Shown here piece by piece: positions 1-7,853 of a stretch of 18,229 bases of DNA. The stretch is from positions 1 to 18,229 of the forward strand of contig JBFIHZ010000041.1 of assembly GCA_041601535.1 (NCBI GenBank), read 5' to 3'. The notes below the pieces were generated by a model, which was not told where the DNA came from, did no database searches, and saw only the letters and a list, made by a program, of their open reading frames with translations. The position numbers were made by a program, and so were the translations under genes. Positions within the stretch are counted from its first letter, which is position 1; each line of letters begins with the position of its first letter. Source of the DNA: JBFIHZ01 sp041601535. GTDB taxonomy: Bacteria > Pseudomonadota > Gammaproteobacteria > Xanthomonadales > SZUA-36.

Positions 1-987
1 CTGCCGGACAGCCGCCGGGGCTGGGGTGGCAAGGGTGACTGGGGGATTGGTCGTTATACCGCGGACAATCCGCCGTATGGGGCCGTGCTGTCCTACTACC
101 TGCCGGAAGATCTGCTGTCGCTGAAAAAACAACGGCAGAAGGCAGAGCAGGCGAAAGCCGGGCAGGGCGAAGATACGCCTTACCCGTCGTGGGATCAGCT
201 GCGCCGCGAGGACAGGGAACCGGACCCGGGTATTACCCTGGTTGTTCGCGATGCGCAGGGCGAGGTGGTGCGGCGTATCGAAGGTCCGGCCAGCAAAGGG
301 TTTCACCGGGTGGCATGGGACATGCGTTACCCGGCTGCGGAACCGATTGAGCTGAACCCGCCGGGAGAGTATCCGCCGTGGCAGTCTCCGCCGGCCGGGC
401 CGCTGGCCACGCCCGGCATGTATCAGGTCAGCCTGGTGCAGCGTAAAGAGGGACAGGTCAGCCAGCTGGCCGGGCCGGTTTCCGCGGAAATCAAGCCGCT
501 TTACAGTGGTGGCCTGGTCGCCAACGACCAGGATGCCCGGCTGCGTTTCGAGCTGGATGCGGCCGATGTCTACCGCCGTATCGCCGGGGCGGACCGGTAT
601 GCCGGCGAGCTGCAATCGCGCATTGATCACGTGCTGAAAGCCCTGCGGCAGACGCCAGCCGCAACGGAAGCACAAGTGCAGCAGGCTCTGGACTTGACCG
701 CCCGTATGCAGGACCTGCAGGTCATTCTGAATGGCGATACCACCCGCTCCAGCCGTTATGAACCGGTGCCGTTGTCGCTTACTTCCCGTATCGGTTTCAT
801 CATTGGTGGTTCTTGGGACAGCCAGGCCGCGGTCACCCCCAACTACCGCGACTCTCTGACGGTGGCGAAAACGGAACTGCGGGCCACCCTGCAGCAGTTG
901 CGCGCCATTAGCGGCGACCTGCAGCAGCTGGAAGCCAGCATGGAAACCGATGGCGCACCGTGGACGCCTGGCAGGTTGCCGGAGTAA
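1..987 (+). CDS. BNR/sortilin-like repeat glycosyl-hydrolase-type protein, C-terminal part
   Basis: The reading frame is open from the first base to a TAA at 985-987, so the gene starts upstream and only its last 328 residues are visible. Early residues include the YTADNPPYGAVLSYYL segment. This is characteristic of large exported beta-propeller proteins annotated as sortilin/VPS10- or BNR-repeat 'glycosyl hydrolases', where it follows the propeller. A beta-sandwich-like stretch comes next (VVRDAQGEVVRRIEGP, then GFHRVAWDMRYP and GPLATPGMYQVSL), then a helical tail with a Gln/Leu-rich segment. The propeller is outside the window, so no catalytic residues can be checked. The enzymatic name is a family label and activity is unproven. 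It ends 231 bp before the sugar dehydrogenase gene and need not share a transcript with it. Confidence 0.7.
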   Translation: MPDSRRGWGGKGDWGIGRYTADNPPYGAVLSYYLPEDLLSLKKQRQKAEQAKAGQGEDTPYPSWDQLRREDREPDPGITLVVRDAQGEVVRRIEGPASKGFHRVAWDMRYPAAEPIELNPPGEYPPWQSPPAGPLATPGMYQVSLVQRKEGQVSQLAGPVSAEIKPLYSGGLVANDQDARLRFELDAADVYRRIAGADRYAGELQSRIDHVLKALRQTPAATEAQVQQALDLTARMQDLQVILNGDTTRSSRYEPVPLSLTSRIGFIIGGSWDSQAAVTPNYRDSLTVAKTELRATLQQLRAISGDLQQLEASMETDGAPWTPGRLPE

Positions 988-1206
988 GCCTCAGGCCTGG
1001 CGTGTGACAGCAATGCGCCTGGCCGGATGCGGACAGGCGGCCGGTTCACGTCAAGCTTGCAGGCAGGGGTGGCTGCTTGTGGTTGAGCTTACCGGCTCGG
1101 GCCTGCGGGCCATGGGCATTTAGCGTGAATTCCTGTCGCTGCGGCGTAAGCGGTCTGTATTTGCCGGGCTTGAGTGTCTAGGCTCGGCAGCGTGGCTGAA
1201 TCAGAC

Positions 1207-1212
1207 GGAGGA
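1207..1212 (+). promoter_or_regulatory. Shine-Dalgarno deciding the sugar dehydrogenase start
   Basis: GGAGGA lies 6 nt upstream of the ATG at 1219. It selects that start over the in-frame GTG at 1174, which has no comparable site and would place extra residues before the signal peptide. Confidence 0.75.
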
Positions 1213-1218
1213 CTGGTG

Positions 1219-2379
1219 ATGAGTAAAACACCGCAACACGCCTGTTGGCGCCGCAGCGCCGGATTCATACTGTGCTGGCTGGTCTGCTGGTCGGGCAGTA
1301 CGCTGGCACAAGACACGCTACACGAATTCACCGGCACGGCCGGCGCTTTCGTGGCCGAGCGCATGGTGAGTGGCCTGTCGCAGCCGCGCGCCATAGAGTT
1401 TCTGCCCGATGGTGAGGCGCTGGTCAGCCAGCAAACTGCCGGTGTGCTCAGTCGCTTCAATTTCGCCAGCGGACAGCGGGTGGACATCACCGGCATGCCG
1501 CCGGTGCTGGTGCATGACGGTGCCGGATTGTTTGACCTGGAGCTGCACCCCCAGTACGCCGACAACGGCTGGGTGTATGTTTCCTATGCTGAAGGTGATG
1601 AACAGCGCAACACCCTGGTGCTGGACCGGATTCGCATAGAGGGCAGTCAGGTGGCTGCGAGGGAACGTATATTTACCGCAGACGCCTGGTCGGAAATTTC
1701 ACAACATTATGGTGCCCGCATACAGTTCAGCCAGGGGTATGTGTATTTGTCGATAGGGGACCGCCAGCACCCGGATCAGTCTCAGGATCTGTCCAATCAT
1801 GTGGGCAGCATCGTCCGCCTGCATGATGATGGCCGGGTGCCTGAGGACAATCCGTTTGTCGGTACCGATGAGCAGCGCCAGCCACCTCGGCCGGAAATCT
1901 GGAGTTATGGGCACAGGAACCCGCAGGGTTTGTTTGTACATCCGCAAACGGGCGAGTTGTGGTCGCATGAACATGGCCCGCGCGGCGGTGATGAACTGAA
2001 CCTTGTCGTGCGCGGCGGCAATTACGGCTGGCCGGTGATCTCCTACGGCTTCGAATACAGTGGCGGCCCCATTGGCATGGGCATCGTGCGTCAGGAAGGT
2101 ATGGAACAGCCGGTTTGGGTCTATGTGCCGTCGATTGCTCCCAGCGATCTCATGGTGTACCAGGGGGAAGCTTTCCCCGGCTGGCAGGGCAGTTTTCTGC
2201 TGGGCTCAATGGCCTATGTTCACCTGAACCGCCTGCAACTTGCCGACGGTCAGGTGGTGCTGGAAGAACGGCTGGCCAGTGGCTTGCTTGGCCGCATCCG
2301 CTGCATCGATACCGATGGGCTTGGCCGGATCTACCTGGGCAGTGACAGTGGTGAAATCTGGCGGCTGCGACCGCGATAA
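1219..2379 (+). CDS. PQQ-dependent aldose sugar dehydrogenase (soluble GDH family), exported
   Basis: This 386-residue protein belongs to the soluble glucose/aldose sugar dehydrogenase beta-propeller family, which oxidises sugars to lactones in the periplasm using PQQ. A signal peptide is visible (RR near residues 11-12, hydrophobic core 14-28, cleavage probably after STLA at 27-30). Family landmarks appear in order: FLPDGEALVS, the H163-Y-G-A-R-I strand carrying the expected active-site His, LSIGDR, QDLSNHVGSIVRL, the DNPF loop, IWSYGHRNPQGL and EHGPRGGDELN followed by GGNYGWP. An in-frame GTG at 1174 would add 15 residues, but GGAGGA at 1207-1212 sits 6 nt before the ATG at 1219 and the signal peptide begins there, so 1219 is preferred. 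Its natural sugar and electron acceptor cannot be told from sequence. No PQQ biosynthesis genes are nearby. Confidence 0.88.
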   Translation: MSKTPQHACWRRSAGFILCWLVCWSGSTLAQDTLHEFTGTAGAFVAERMVSGLSQPRAIEFLPDGEALVSQQTAGVLSRFNFASGQRVDITGMPPVLVHDGAGLFDLELHPQYADNGWVYVSYAEGDEQRNTLVLDRIRIEGSQVAARERIFTADAWSEISQHYGARIQFSQGYVYLSIGDRQHPDQSQDLSNHVGSIVRLHDDGRVPEDNPFVGTDEQRQPPRPEIWSYGHRNPQGLFVHPQTGELWSHEHGPRGGDELNLVVRGGNYGWPVISYGFEYSGGPIGMGIVRQEGMEQPVWVYVPSIAPSDLMVYQGEAFPGWQGSFLLGSMAYVHLNRLQLADGQVVLEERLASGLLGRIRCIDTDGLGRIYLGSDSGEIWRLRPR

Positions 2380-2408
2380 GGCGCAGCCCCAGATTCACCG
2401 GTTTATTT

Positions 2409-3107
2409 TCAACTTTCCATGGATTTGCCGCGCGCTTCATCCAGCCGCGTGCGCAGGCCTTCAGCCCATTGCCGCAGAATCCGGTTTGCATCCGCACGGT
2501 TGGTTACGCTGGTGGTCCACTGCAGGTAACCCCTGCGCGGCGCCTCGCGCCGGTCGCTGGCAGTGGCGAGCAAATCACCGGTTACCGAATCGTACAACTC
2601 CAGTTTCAGGGTCATTTTGCCGCTGGATTCAGTGTATTGCATGGTGCGGTTGGCCGACATGGTGTCCGGCGCAGCGATATCCAGGTCGACAATGGCCGGC
2701 TTGATGGTAAGTACATTGGGGCCGCTCGCATCCACCATGGTGTAGCCACCGTTGGCGGTCAGCTCTTCGGTAAACACCTCGCGGAACTGCGCCGACAGGT
2801 CCGCCTTGATTTCTTCCATATCCTTGGTTTTCACCTTGAAGGGATCAGTGCGGTTCTGGTCACGCTGCCAGTTTCGCCGGAATGCGACACTGGCATCCTC
2901 CAGCCGAATCTCGGTGTATACGCTCCAGTCCACGTCCGGGTCAGTGTAAATCTCGCCGCGTGAATCTTTTTCCACCAGCGTCAGGCCGTCGGTGGAAACT
3001 TGGTCAGCCGCGGGTTCGCCGGCCAGGGCGGTGACGGCCACACCTGAATTGATGAAGGCCAGAAGTAACAAGGGTTTGAATACACGTTGCAAAAGAAGGT
3101 TACTCAT
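2409..3107 (-). CDS. DUF3313-like exported protein of unknown function
   Basis: The 232-residue product has a Sec-type signal peptide (hydrophobic LLLLAFINSGVAVTALA, likely cut at ALA-GEP). The mature part contains VDWSVYTEIRLEDASVAF, an ADLSAQFREVFTEEL helix, a VLTIKPAIVDLDIAAP strand and LKLELYDSVTGDLLATASDRR. This order (a 'Dw..Y' opening, a helix, an alternating strand and a 'D..TG..la...D.r' ending) resembles DUF3313 proteins, usually outer-membrane lipoproteins. Here no lipobox cysteine follows the signal peptide, so lipidation is unlikely. An ATG 30 nt upstream (3137) is possible, but the signal peptide is more natural from the ATG at 3107. The gene converges on the sugar dehydrogenase with 29 bp between stops, and no clear bidirectional terminator is seen there. 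Function is unknown. Confidence 0.72.
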   Translation of the reverse strand: MSNLLLQRVFKPLLLLAFINSGVAVTALAGEPAADQVSTDGLTLVEKDSRGEIYTDPDVDWSVYTEIRLEDASVAFRRNWQRDQNRTDPFKVKTKDMEEIKADLSAQFREVFTEELTANGGYTMVDASGPNVLTIKPAIVDLDIAAPDTMSANRTMQYTESSGKMTLKLELYDSVTGDLLATASDRREAPRRGYLQWTTSVTNRADANRILRQWAEGLRTRLDEARGKSMES

Positions 3108-3155
3108 AAGGGTTTTCTCACAATGTGAAACAGGCATTAACTAAGATACTTGAAA

Positions 3156-3180
3156 AGCGGCAAAGTTCTATATTGCCGCT
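3156..3180. repeat. 8-bp inverted repeat in divergent intergenic region
   Basis: AGCGGCAA (3156-3163) is the exact reverse complement of TTGCCGCT (3173-3180), separated by 9 nt. It lies between the minus-strand DUF3313-like gene and the plus-strand 3387 gene. Read on the minus strand the second arm is followed by TTTTC, so it could be a weak hairpin or an operator. The same intergenic stretch also holds the 10-bp palindrome TTAACGTTAA at 3306-3315. No convincing sigma-70 promoter was found in the region. Confidence 0.4.
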
Positions 3181-3386
3181 GCCAGGTCCGCTGGCGGCGA
3201 ATCCGCAATGGCTGCCGAGCCGGCCGCTACTTTCAAAGCCGGTTTAAATGTGAGAAACTCGGGGTCAAATCCGGCAAACCGTTTTTTGTCCGGAGCTCAC
3301 CAGACTTAACGTTAACCGCAACACAGAAGGCCATACGCAACAGATATACATTCCTGATCACCACAAAATTCAACCGGGGTAAAGCC

Positions 3387-3956
3387 ATGAAATGCATGTA
3401 CTATCTTGCACCCTCTCTGGTGAGCACTCACCAGATCTCAGATGATATCCATTCAGTGGGTATTGATGATTGGCTTGTTCATGTTGTCTCCAAGGACGAG
3501 GCCGGGTTGAAGAAGGAAAAACTCCACTCCAGCAACTGGCTGGAAACCACCGACCTGTTACGTGATGGCTTTATCGGCGCCAACTTCGGCTTTATCGCCG
3601 GCGTGCTGGCGGCCGGTGCGCTGATGTATTTCCAGCCATTTGGCGAGGGCGTGCCTGGTATTGTGTACTTCTTCATGGTGGTGGTGGCCACCCTGTTCGG
3701 CGCCTGGGTGGGCGGCCTGACCGGCATGGACAGCGAAAACCGCAAATTACGCCGCTTCCATGACGACATCGAGGCCGGCAAATACCTGATCCTGATTTAT
3801 GCTCCCAAAGGGCACGGGGAACAGATCAAAGCGATGATGCGTGAGCGTCACCCCGAAGCCCGGCACGTTGCCACCGACCGCCATTTCATCAATCCATTCG
3901 GACGAGTTGAACGTCGCCGCCGGCGGGAACGTCAGCAAGAGAGCGCCTACGAATAA
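3387..3956 (+). CDS. DUF1269-like small membrane protein with Gly-rich paired helices
   Basis: The 189-residue product has a soluble N-terminal part (residues 1-60) with an HVVSKDE motif. Two closely spaced Gly/Ala-rich membrane helices follow (about 62-82 and 90-112), joined by a short loop and holding G-x3-G type spacing. A soluble C-terminal part comes last (KYLILIYAPKGHGEQIKAMM, then a very basic VERRRRRERQ tail). This layout resembles DUF1269/general-stress-type membrane proteins, in which a glycine-zipper hairpin is embedded in a small alpha/beta domain; the function is unknown. The frame extends upstream to 3150, but that extension is Arg/Cys-rich and unlike a protein start. The ATG at 3387 has GGGG at 3376-3379 in front of it. 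It ends 24 bp before coxB and may be co-transcribed with the oxidase. Confidence 0.7.
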   Translation: MKCMYYLAPSLVSTHQISDDIHSVGIDDWLVHVVSKDEAGLKKEKLHSSNWLETTDLLRDGFIGANFGFIAGVLAAGALMYFQPFGEGVPGIVYFFMVVVATLFGAWVGGLTGMDSENRKLRRFHDDIEAGKYLILIYAPKGHGEQIKAMMRERHPEARHVATDRHFINPFGRVERRRRRERQQESAYE

Positions 3957-3980
3957 CAACCACAACTAAGGAACAGGGAC

Positions 3981-5333
3981 ATGGCAATTGCTATTGGAAT
4001 ACTCTTACTGGTCATCATCACCGTTCTGTTCCATTTCCTGAGTCCCTGGTGGTTTACCCCGCTGGCTGCCGATTGGAGTTCCATCGACACCGCCGTCATC
4101 ATTACGTTCTGGGTTTGTGGCATCGTTTTCATCGTGCTCAATGGCTTCCTGATCTGGGTGGTCATCAAGTACCGTCACCGTGAAGGTCTGAAAGCCCATT
4201 ACGAACCGGAAAGCCACAAGCTGGAATGGTGGCTGACCATAATTACCACCGTGGGTGTCATCGCCATGCTGGCACCGGGGCTGTGGGTGTGGGACCGCAT
4301 CGTGCAGGTGCCGGATGGTGCGCAGGAGGTCGAGATTGTCGGCCAGCAGTGGCACTGGAGTTACCGTTTTCCCGGTGAAGACGGTATTTTCGGCCAGGTG
4401 GACATCAGTGAAATGAGCGTGGCCAACCCGCTGGGCCTGAAACCGGATGACCCTGCCGGTCTGGACGATATCCTGGTGGCGGATGGCGAACTGCATTTGC
4501 CGGTGGGGCAGACTTACAAATTTGTCCTGCGCTCCAAAGACGTGCTGCACAATTTCACCGTGCCGCAATTCCGCGTGAAAATGGACCTGGTGCCCGGCAT
4601 GACACCTTATATATGGGCCACGCCTACGCGCACCGGCCGTTACGACATCCTGTGCGAGGAGCTGTGCGGTATCGGGCACTTCGCGATGCGCGGCGCGGTA
4701 GTGGTGGATGAGCCCGATGAATTTGAGAACTGGCTTGCATCGTGGCCGCGTTTTTCCGAGGTGCTGCAGGCACCGGGCGCCAATGTGGCAGTCGGGCAGG
4801 CCCAGTACGCGGTCTGTGCGGCCTGTCATGGTGCCCAGGGTGAGGGCAATGCCATGCTGAATGCACCACGGCTGGCCGGTCAATCCGGCTGGTATCTGAA
4901 GCGCCAGCTGAAAAACTTCAAACACGGTTTGCGCGGCAGCGGGCCGGATGACGCGTTCGGCGCACAAATGGCACCGATGGCCAACACCCTGGTGGATGAT
5001 GCGGCAATCGACAACGTCGTGGCGTATATCGATTCACTGCCGGAACCTGATGGCGCTGCCACCCTGAGCGGCGATGTGTCGCGCGGCGAGGAGATATTTA
5101 CTACCTGCGTGTCCTGTCATGGTGAACAGGGGCAGGGTATCTGGTCGATGAACGCGCCGCGGCTTACCGGCACGGACGACTGGTACCTGTTGCGCCAGCT
5201 GAAAAACTACAAGCAGGGTATTCGCGGCAGTCACCCGGCGGATCTGTATGGAAAGCAGATGAATCTGATGACCGGGGTGTTGCGGAGCGAACAGGAAATG
5301 CTCGACGTGCTGGCGTATATCAATACATTGTAA
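3981..5333 (+). CDS. coxB: Cytochrome c oxidase subunit II with two fused cytochrome c domains
   Basis: At 450 residues this is a caa3-like subunit II that receives electrons and passes them through CuA to subunit I. Three membrane helices are seen (about 2-20, 37-63, 83-107). The cupredoxin domain follows, with the aromatic entry segment GQQWHW at 121-126. Its CuA ligands are H190, C225, C229, H233 and M236, with the C-E-E-L-C-G-I-G-H-F-A-M core intact. The tail carries two separate class I heme c motifs, C279-A-A-C-H283 and C376-V-S-C-H380, with candidate axial Met in FGAQMAPM (330/333) and GKQMNLM (427/430). The two c domains are plainly related copies 97 residues apart. Most fused subunits II have one heme c. 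AAGGA at 3968-3972 precedes the ATG. It is the first oxidase gene of the operon. Confidence 0.95.
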   Translation: MAIAIGILLLVIITVLFHFLSPWWFTPLAADWSSIDTAVIITFWVCGIVFIVLNGFLIWVVIKYRHREGLKAHYEPESHKLEWWLTIITTVGVIAMLAPGLWVWDRIVQVPDGAQEVEIVGQQWHWSYRFPGEDGIFGQVDISEMSVANPLGLKPDDPAGLDDILVADGELHLPVGQTYKFVLRSKDVLHNFTVPQFRVKMDLVPGMTPYIWATPTRTGRYDILCEELCGIGHFAMRGAVVVDEPDEFENWLASWPRFSEVLQAPGANVAVGQAQYAVCAACHGAQGEGNAMLNAPRLAGQSGWYLKRQLKNFKHGLRGSGPDDAFGAQMAPMANTLVDDAAIDNVVAYIDSLPEPDGAATLSGDVSRGEEIFTTCVSCHGEQGQGIWSMNAPRLTGTDDWYLLRQLKNYKQGIRGSHPADLYGKQMNLMTGVLRSEQEMLDVLAYINTL

Positions 5334-5395
5334 CCGCGCTGGCCAAACAGGGCGCGCCTGCCGGTGTGGGCCGCCGAATGTGGAAACGAAGTATC

Positions 5396-5416
5396 TCCCG
5401 CCCATGGTGGGTGGGA
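5396..5416 (+). other. Stem-loop between coxB and coxA just upstream of the coxA RBS
   Basis: TCCCGCCC (5396-5403) pairs with GGGTGGGA (5409-5416) over eight pairs, one of them G-U, around a 5-nt loop. The coxA Shine-Dalgarno AGGAG follows at 5423-5427. No T-run follows, so it is not a terminator. It could act as an mRNA stability or processing element that sets relative coxB and coxA expression. This gap (103 nt) is by far the longest inside an otherwise tight operon. Confidence 0.5.
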
Positions 5417-5436
5417 CGTAACAGGAGCGAAATCTG

Positions 5437-7218
5437 ATGGCATACGTCGCAATCGCAGACCGGGATCATGAGCAACACTTGCATGATCCGCAGTCCTTCG
5501 TCACCAAGTACATCTGGAGCCAGGACCACAAAGTCATTGCCATCCAGTATTCACTGACCGCCATCGCGGTAGGCCTGGTGGCGCTGGTGCTCAGCCTGGC
5601 GATGCGGCTGCAGTTGGGCTTTCCCGACACGTTCTCATTCATCACTCCGGATGAGTACTATCAGGCCATTACCATGCACGGCATGATCATGGTGGTTTAC
5701 CTGCTGACTGCGCTGTTGTTGGGCGGGTTTGGCAACTACCTGATCCCGTTGATGGTGGGCGCGCGGGACATGGTGTTCCCTTACATGAACATGCTCAGCT
5801 ACTGGGTCTACCTGTTGTCGGTACTGGTGCTGTGCGCCAGCTTCTTTGTTTCCGGCGGCCCGACAGGCGCTGGCTGGACGCTGTACCCGCCGCAATCCAT
5901 CCTGGCGGGCACACCCGGCATTGGCGGCGGGATTGTGCTGATGCTGGTATCTCTGGCTTTGTTTATCGTCGCCTTTACCATGGGCGGCCTGAACTATGTG
6001 ACCACGGTGTTGCAGGCACGTTGCCGCGGCATGACCATGATGCGCATGCCATTGTCGGTATGGGGCATTTTCACCGCCACCATCCTGGGTTTGCTGGCCT
6101 TTCCGGCCTTGCTGGTATCCGCCATCATGCTGTTGCTGGATGCGGTGGTTGGCACCAGTTTCTTTATGCCGGCACTTTTATCCATGGGGGAAGAGTCGGA
6201 ACACACCGGTGGCAGCCCGATCCTGTTCCAGCACCTGTTCTGGTTCTTTGGCCACCCGGAAGTCTATATCGTGGCGCTGCCCGCCTTTGGGGTGATATCC
6301 GACCTGGTTTCGGTGCATGCGCGCAAGAATATTTTTGGTTATCGCATGATGGTATGGGCCATCCTGTCCATCGGCGTGATCTCCTTCGTGGTTTGGGCGC
6401 ACCATATGTACGTCAGCGGCATGAACCCGTATTTCGGCTTTTTCTTCGCCACCACCACGCTGATCATCGCCATACCCACGGCGCTGAAGGTGTACAACTG
6501 GGTGCTGACCCTGTGGCGCGGCAATATTCACCTGACGGTGCCGATGTTGTTCGTGATCGGTTTTATTTTCACCTTTATCAATGGCGGCATTACCGGCCTG
6601 TTCCTGGGTAATGTGGCGGTGGATATGCCCCTGTCCGATACCTATTTCGTCATTGGCCACTTCCACATGGTGATGGGGGTCTCGCCCATCCTGGTGATTT
6701 TTGGCTCGATCTATCACTGGTATCCGAAGATCACCGGCCGCATGCTGGATGACCGCCTCGGCCGGCTGCACTTCTGGTGCACGCTGTTCGGCACCTATGC
6801 GATTTACCTGCCGATGCATTACCTTGGCATACTCGGCTTGCCACGGCGCTATTACGCCATGGGCGATACCGCGTTTATTCCCGATTCAGCCCAGGCAATG
6901 AATGCCGGTATTTCCATCGCGGCGTTGTTTGTCGCCGTGTCGCAGTTGATCTTCCTGTTCAACCTGTTCTGGAGCCGCAAACACGGCAAGCCGTCCGGCG
7001 GCAACCCGTGGAAAGCCACCAGCCTGGAATGGCAGACGCCGCAAACCCCGCCGGTGCATGGTAACTGGGGCCCCGAACTGCCGGTGGTCTACCGCTGGGC
7101 CTATGACTACAGCGTGCCGGGTGCGGCGCAGGACTATATTCCGCAAACCATGGCACCGGAAGACGTGCCCACCGAGCAGGGCAGTGATTACGACGGCCGC
7201 GAAGGAGAGCACGATTGA
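5437..7218 (+). CDS. coxA: Cytochrome c oxidase subunit I (A-type heme-copper oxidase)
   Basis: This 593-residue subunit is the catalytic, proton-pumping core of the terminal oxidase, with about 12 membrane helices. Heme and copper ligands are all visible: H81 (TMHGMIM) and H410 for the low-spin heme, H408 in FVIGHFHMV for heme a3, and H273, H322 and H323 for CuB. The HPEVY motif supplies E275 and the cross-linking Y277. D-channel residues N101, D111 (GARDMVFP) and N118 are present, as are K-channel T348 and K351 in IPTALKVYNW. It therefore belongs to the A family with a glutamate in helix VI. The residue after N118 is Met where many relatives have Asn. AGGAG at 5423-5427 is 9 nt before the ATG. 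Its stop overlaps the next gene's start. Confidence 0.97.
   Translation: MAYVAIADRDHEQHLHDPQSFVTKYIWSQDHKVIAIQYSLTAIAVGLVALVLSLAMRLQLGFPDTFSFITPDEYYQAITMHGMIMVVYLLTALLLGGFGNYLIPLMVGARDMVFPYMNMLSYWVYLLSVLVLCASFFVSGGPTGAGWTLYPPQSILAGTPGIGGGIVLMLVSLALFIVAFTMGGLNYVTTVLQARCRGMTMMRMPLSVWGIFTATILGLLAFPALLVSAIMLLLDAVVGTSFFMPALLSMGEESEHTGGSPILFQHLFWFFGHPEVYIVALPAFGVISDLVSVHARKNIFGYRMMVWAILSIGVISFVVWAHHMYVSGMNPYFGFFFATTTLIIAIPTALKVYNWVLTLWRGNIHLTVPMLFVIGFIFTFINGGITGLFLGNVAVDMPLSDTYFVIGHFHMVMGVSPILVIFGSIYHWYPKITGRMLDDRLGRLHFWCTLFGTYAIYLPMHYLGILGLPRRYYAMGDTAFIPDSAQAMNAGISIAALFVAVSQLIFLFNLFWSRKHGKPSGGNPWKATSLEWQTPQTPPVHGNWGPELPVVYRWAYDYSVPGAAQDYIPQTMAPEDVPTEQGSDYDGREGEHD
7202..7207 (+). promoter_or_regulatory. 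Shine-Dalgarno supporting a TTG start overlapping the coxA stop
   Basis: AAGGAG lies 7 nt before TTG 7215-7217, which overlaps the coxA stop TGA at 7216-7218. It supports the TTG as start, in a translational-coupling arrangement, over the in-frame ATG at 7236, which has no such site. Confidence 0.65.
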
Positions 7219-7829
7219 GCTTACTGGACCGGCTAATGGCCAAACCCTGGGAACACGCCGGGGAAATGGATGGCATGCACGGCGGCAATACCGTTGGCCG
7301 CCCGCCAGGTAAAACCGGCCTGTATATCCTGCTGGCGGTCATTACCAGCTTTTTCCTGCTGTTCAGCGTGTCGCACCAGATGCGGGCGACCTATCCCGAC
7401 TGGAAGGCCGTAGCTGAGCCGTCCATCCTGTGGGGCAATACCGTGGCGCTGATACTGGCCAGCGTGTTCCTGCAGTGGTCAGCCAATGCCGCCCGCAAAA
7501 ACCGCCTGACTGTGATGCGCAACACCCTGTTGCTGGCAGCCGGTCTGAGCCTGGCCTTTATGGCGGGACAATGGCTGGCCTGGCGCGAAATGCTGGCCGC
7601 CGGTTTTTATGCCCAGGGCAACCCGGCCTATGCGTTTTTTTACCTGTTTACCGCCGTGCATGCGCTGCATTTGCTGGGCGGATTGTGGTTCGTGGGCCGG
7701 GCGGTGCGTACTACTTTATCGAGCCCGGAAGACGAAGTCCTGCATGCACGCATCAGCCTGTGCGCGACCTATTGGCATTTCCTGCTGGGGGTCTGGGCAC
7801 TGCTGTTTTACCTGCTGCTGAGCAGTTGA
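7215..7829 (+). CDS. Heme-copper oxidase subunit III family protein, first copy
   Basis: The 204-residue membrane protein has a short hydrophilic Met/His/Gly-containing N-terminus and about five membrane helices (roughly 35-53, 72-88, 95-118, 130-153, 180-203). The endings AVHALHLLGGLWFVGRA and CATYWHFLLGVWALLFYLLL match the conserved last helices of cytochrome c oxidase subunit III, including the 'H.lH...G' and 'YWHF' signatures. It is therefore a subunit III-family member, although shorter and more divergent than the gene that follows. Such small subunit III-like proteins occur beside a second one in some caa3-type operons. It probably stabilises subunit I or its proton uptake. Translation starts at TTG 7215, coupled to the coxA stop. 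No gene symbol is given because it is unclear which copy is the orthologue of classical coxC. Confidence 0.82.
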   Translation: MSLLDRLMAKPWEHAGEMDGMHGGNTVGRPPGKTGLYILLAVITSFFLLFSVSHQMRATYPDWKAVAEPSILWGNTVALILASVFLQWSANAARKNRLTVMRNTLLLAAGLSLAFMAGQWLAWREMLAAGFYAQGNPAYAFFYLFTAVHALHLLGGLWFVGRAVRTTLSSPEDEVLHARISLCATYWHFLLGVWALLFYLLLSS

Positions 7830-7853
7830 ATCATTGATCACGAGGGAATAGGC

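Noticed and set aside
3150..3386. N-terminal extension of the DUF1269-like gene
   Set aside because: The extension is Arg/Cys-rich, unlike the family, and lies over intergenic inverted repeats. The ATG at 3387 has a ribosome binding site and the fold begins there.
4005..4967. Long minus-strand frame opposite coxB
   Set aside because: It is antisense to a gene with CuA ligands and heme motifs; the His/Gln-rich product has no family features.
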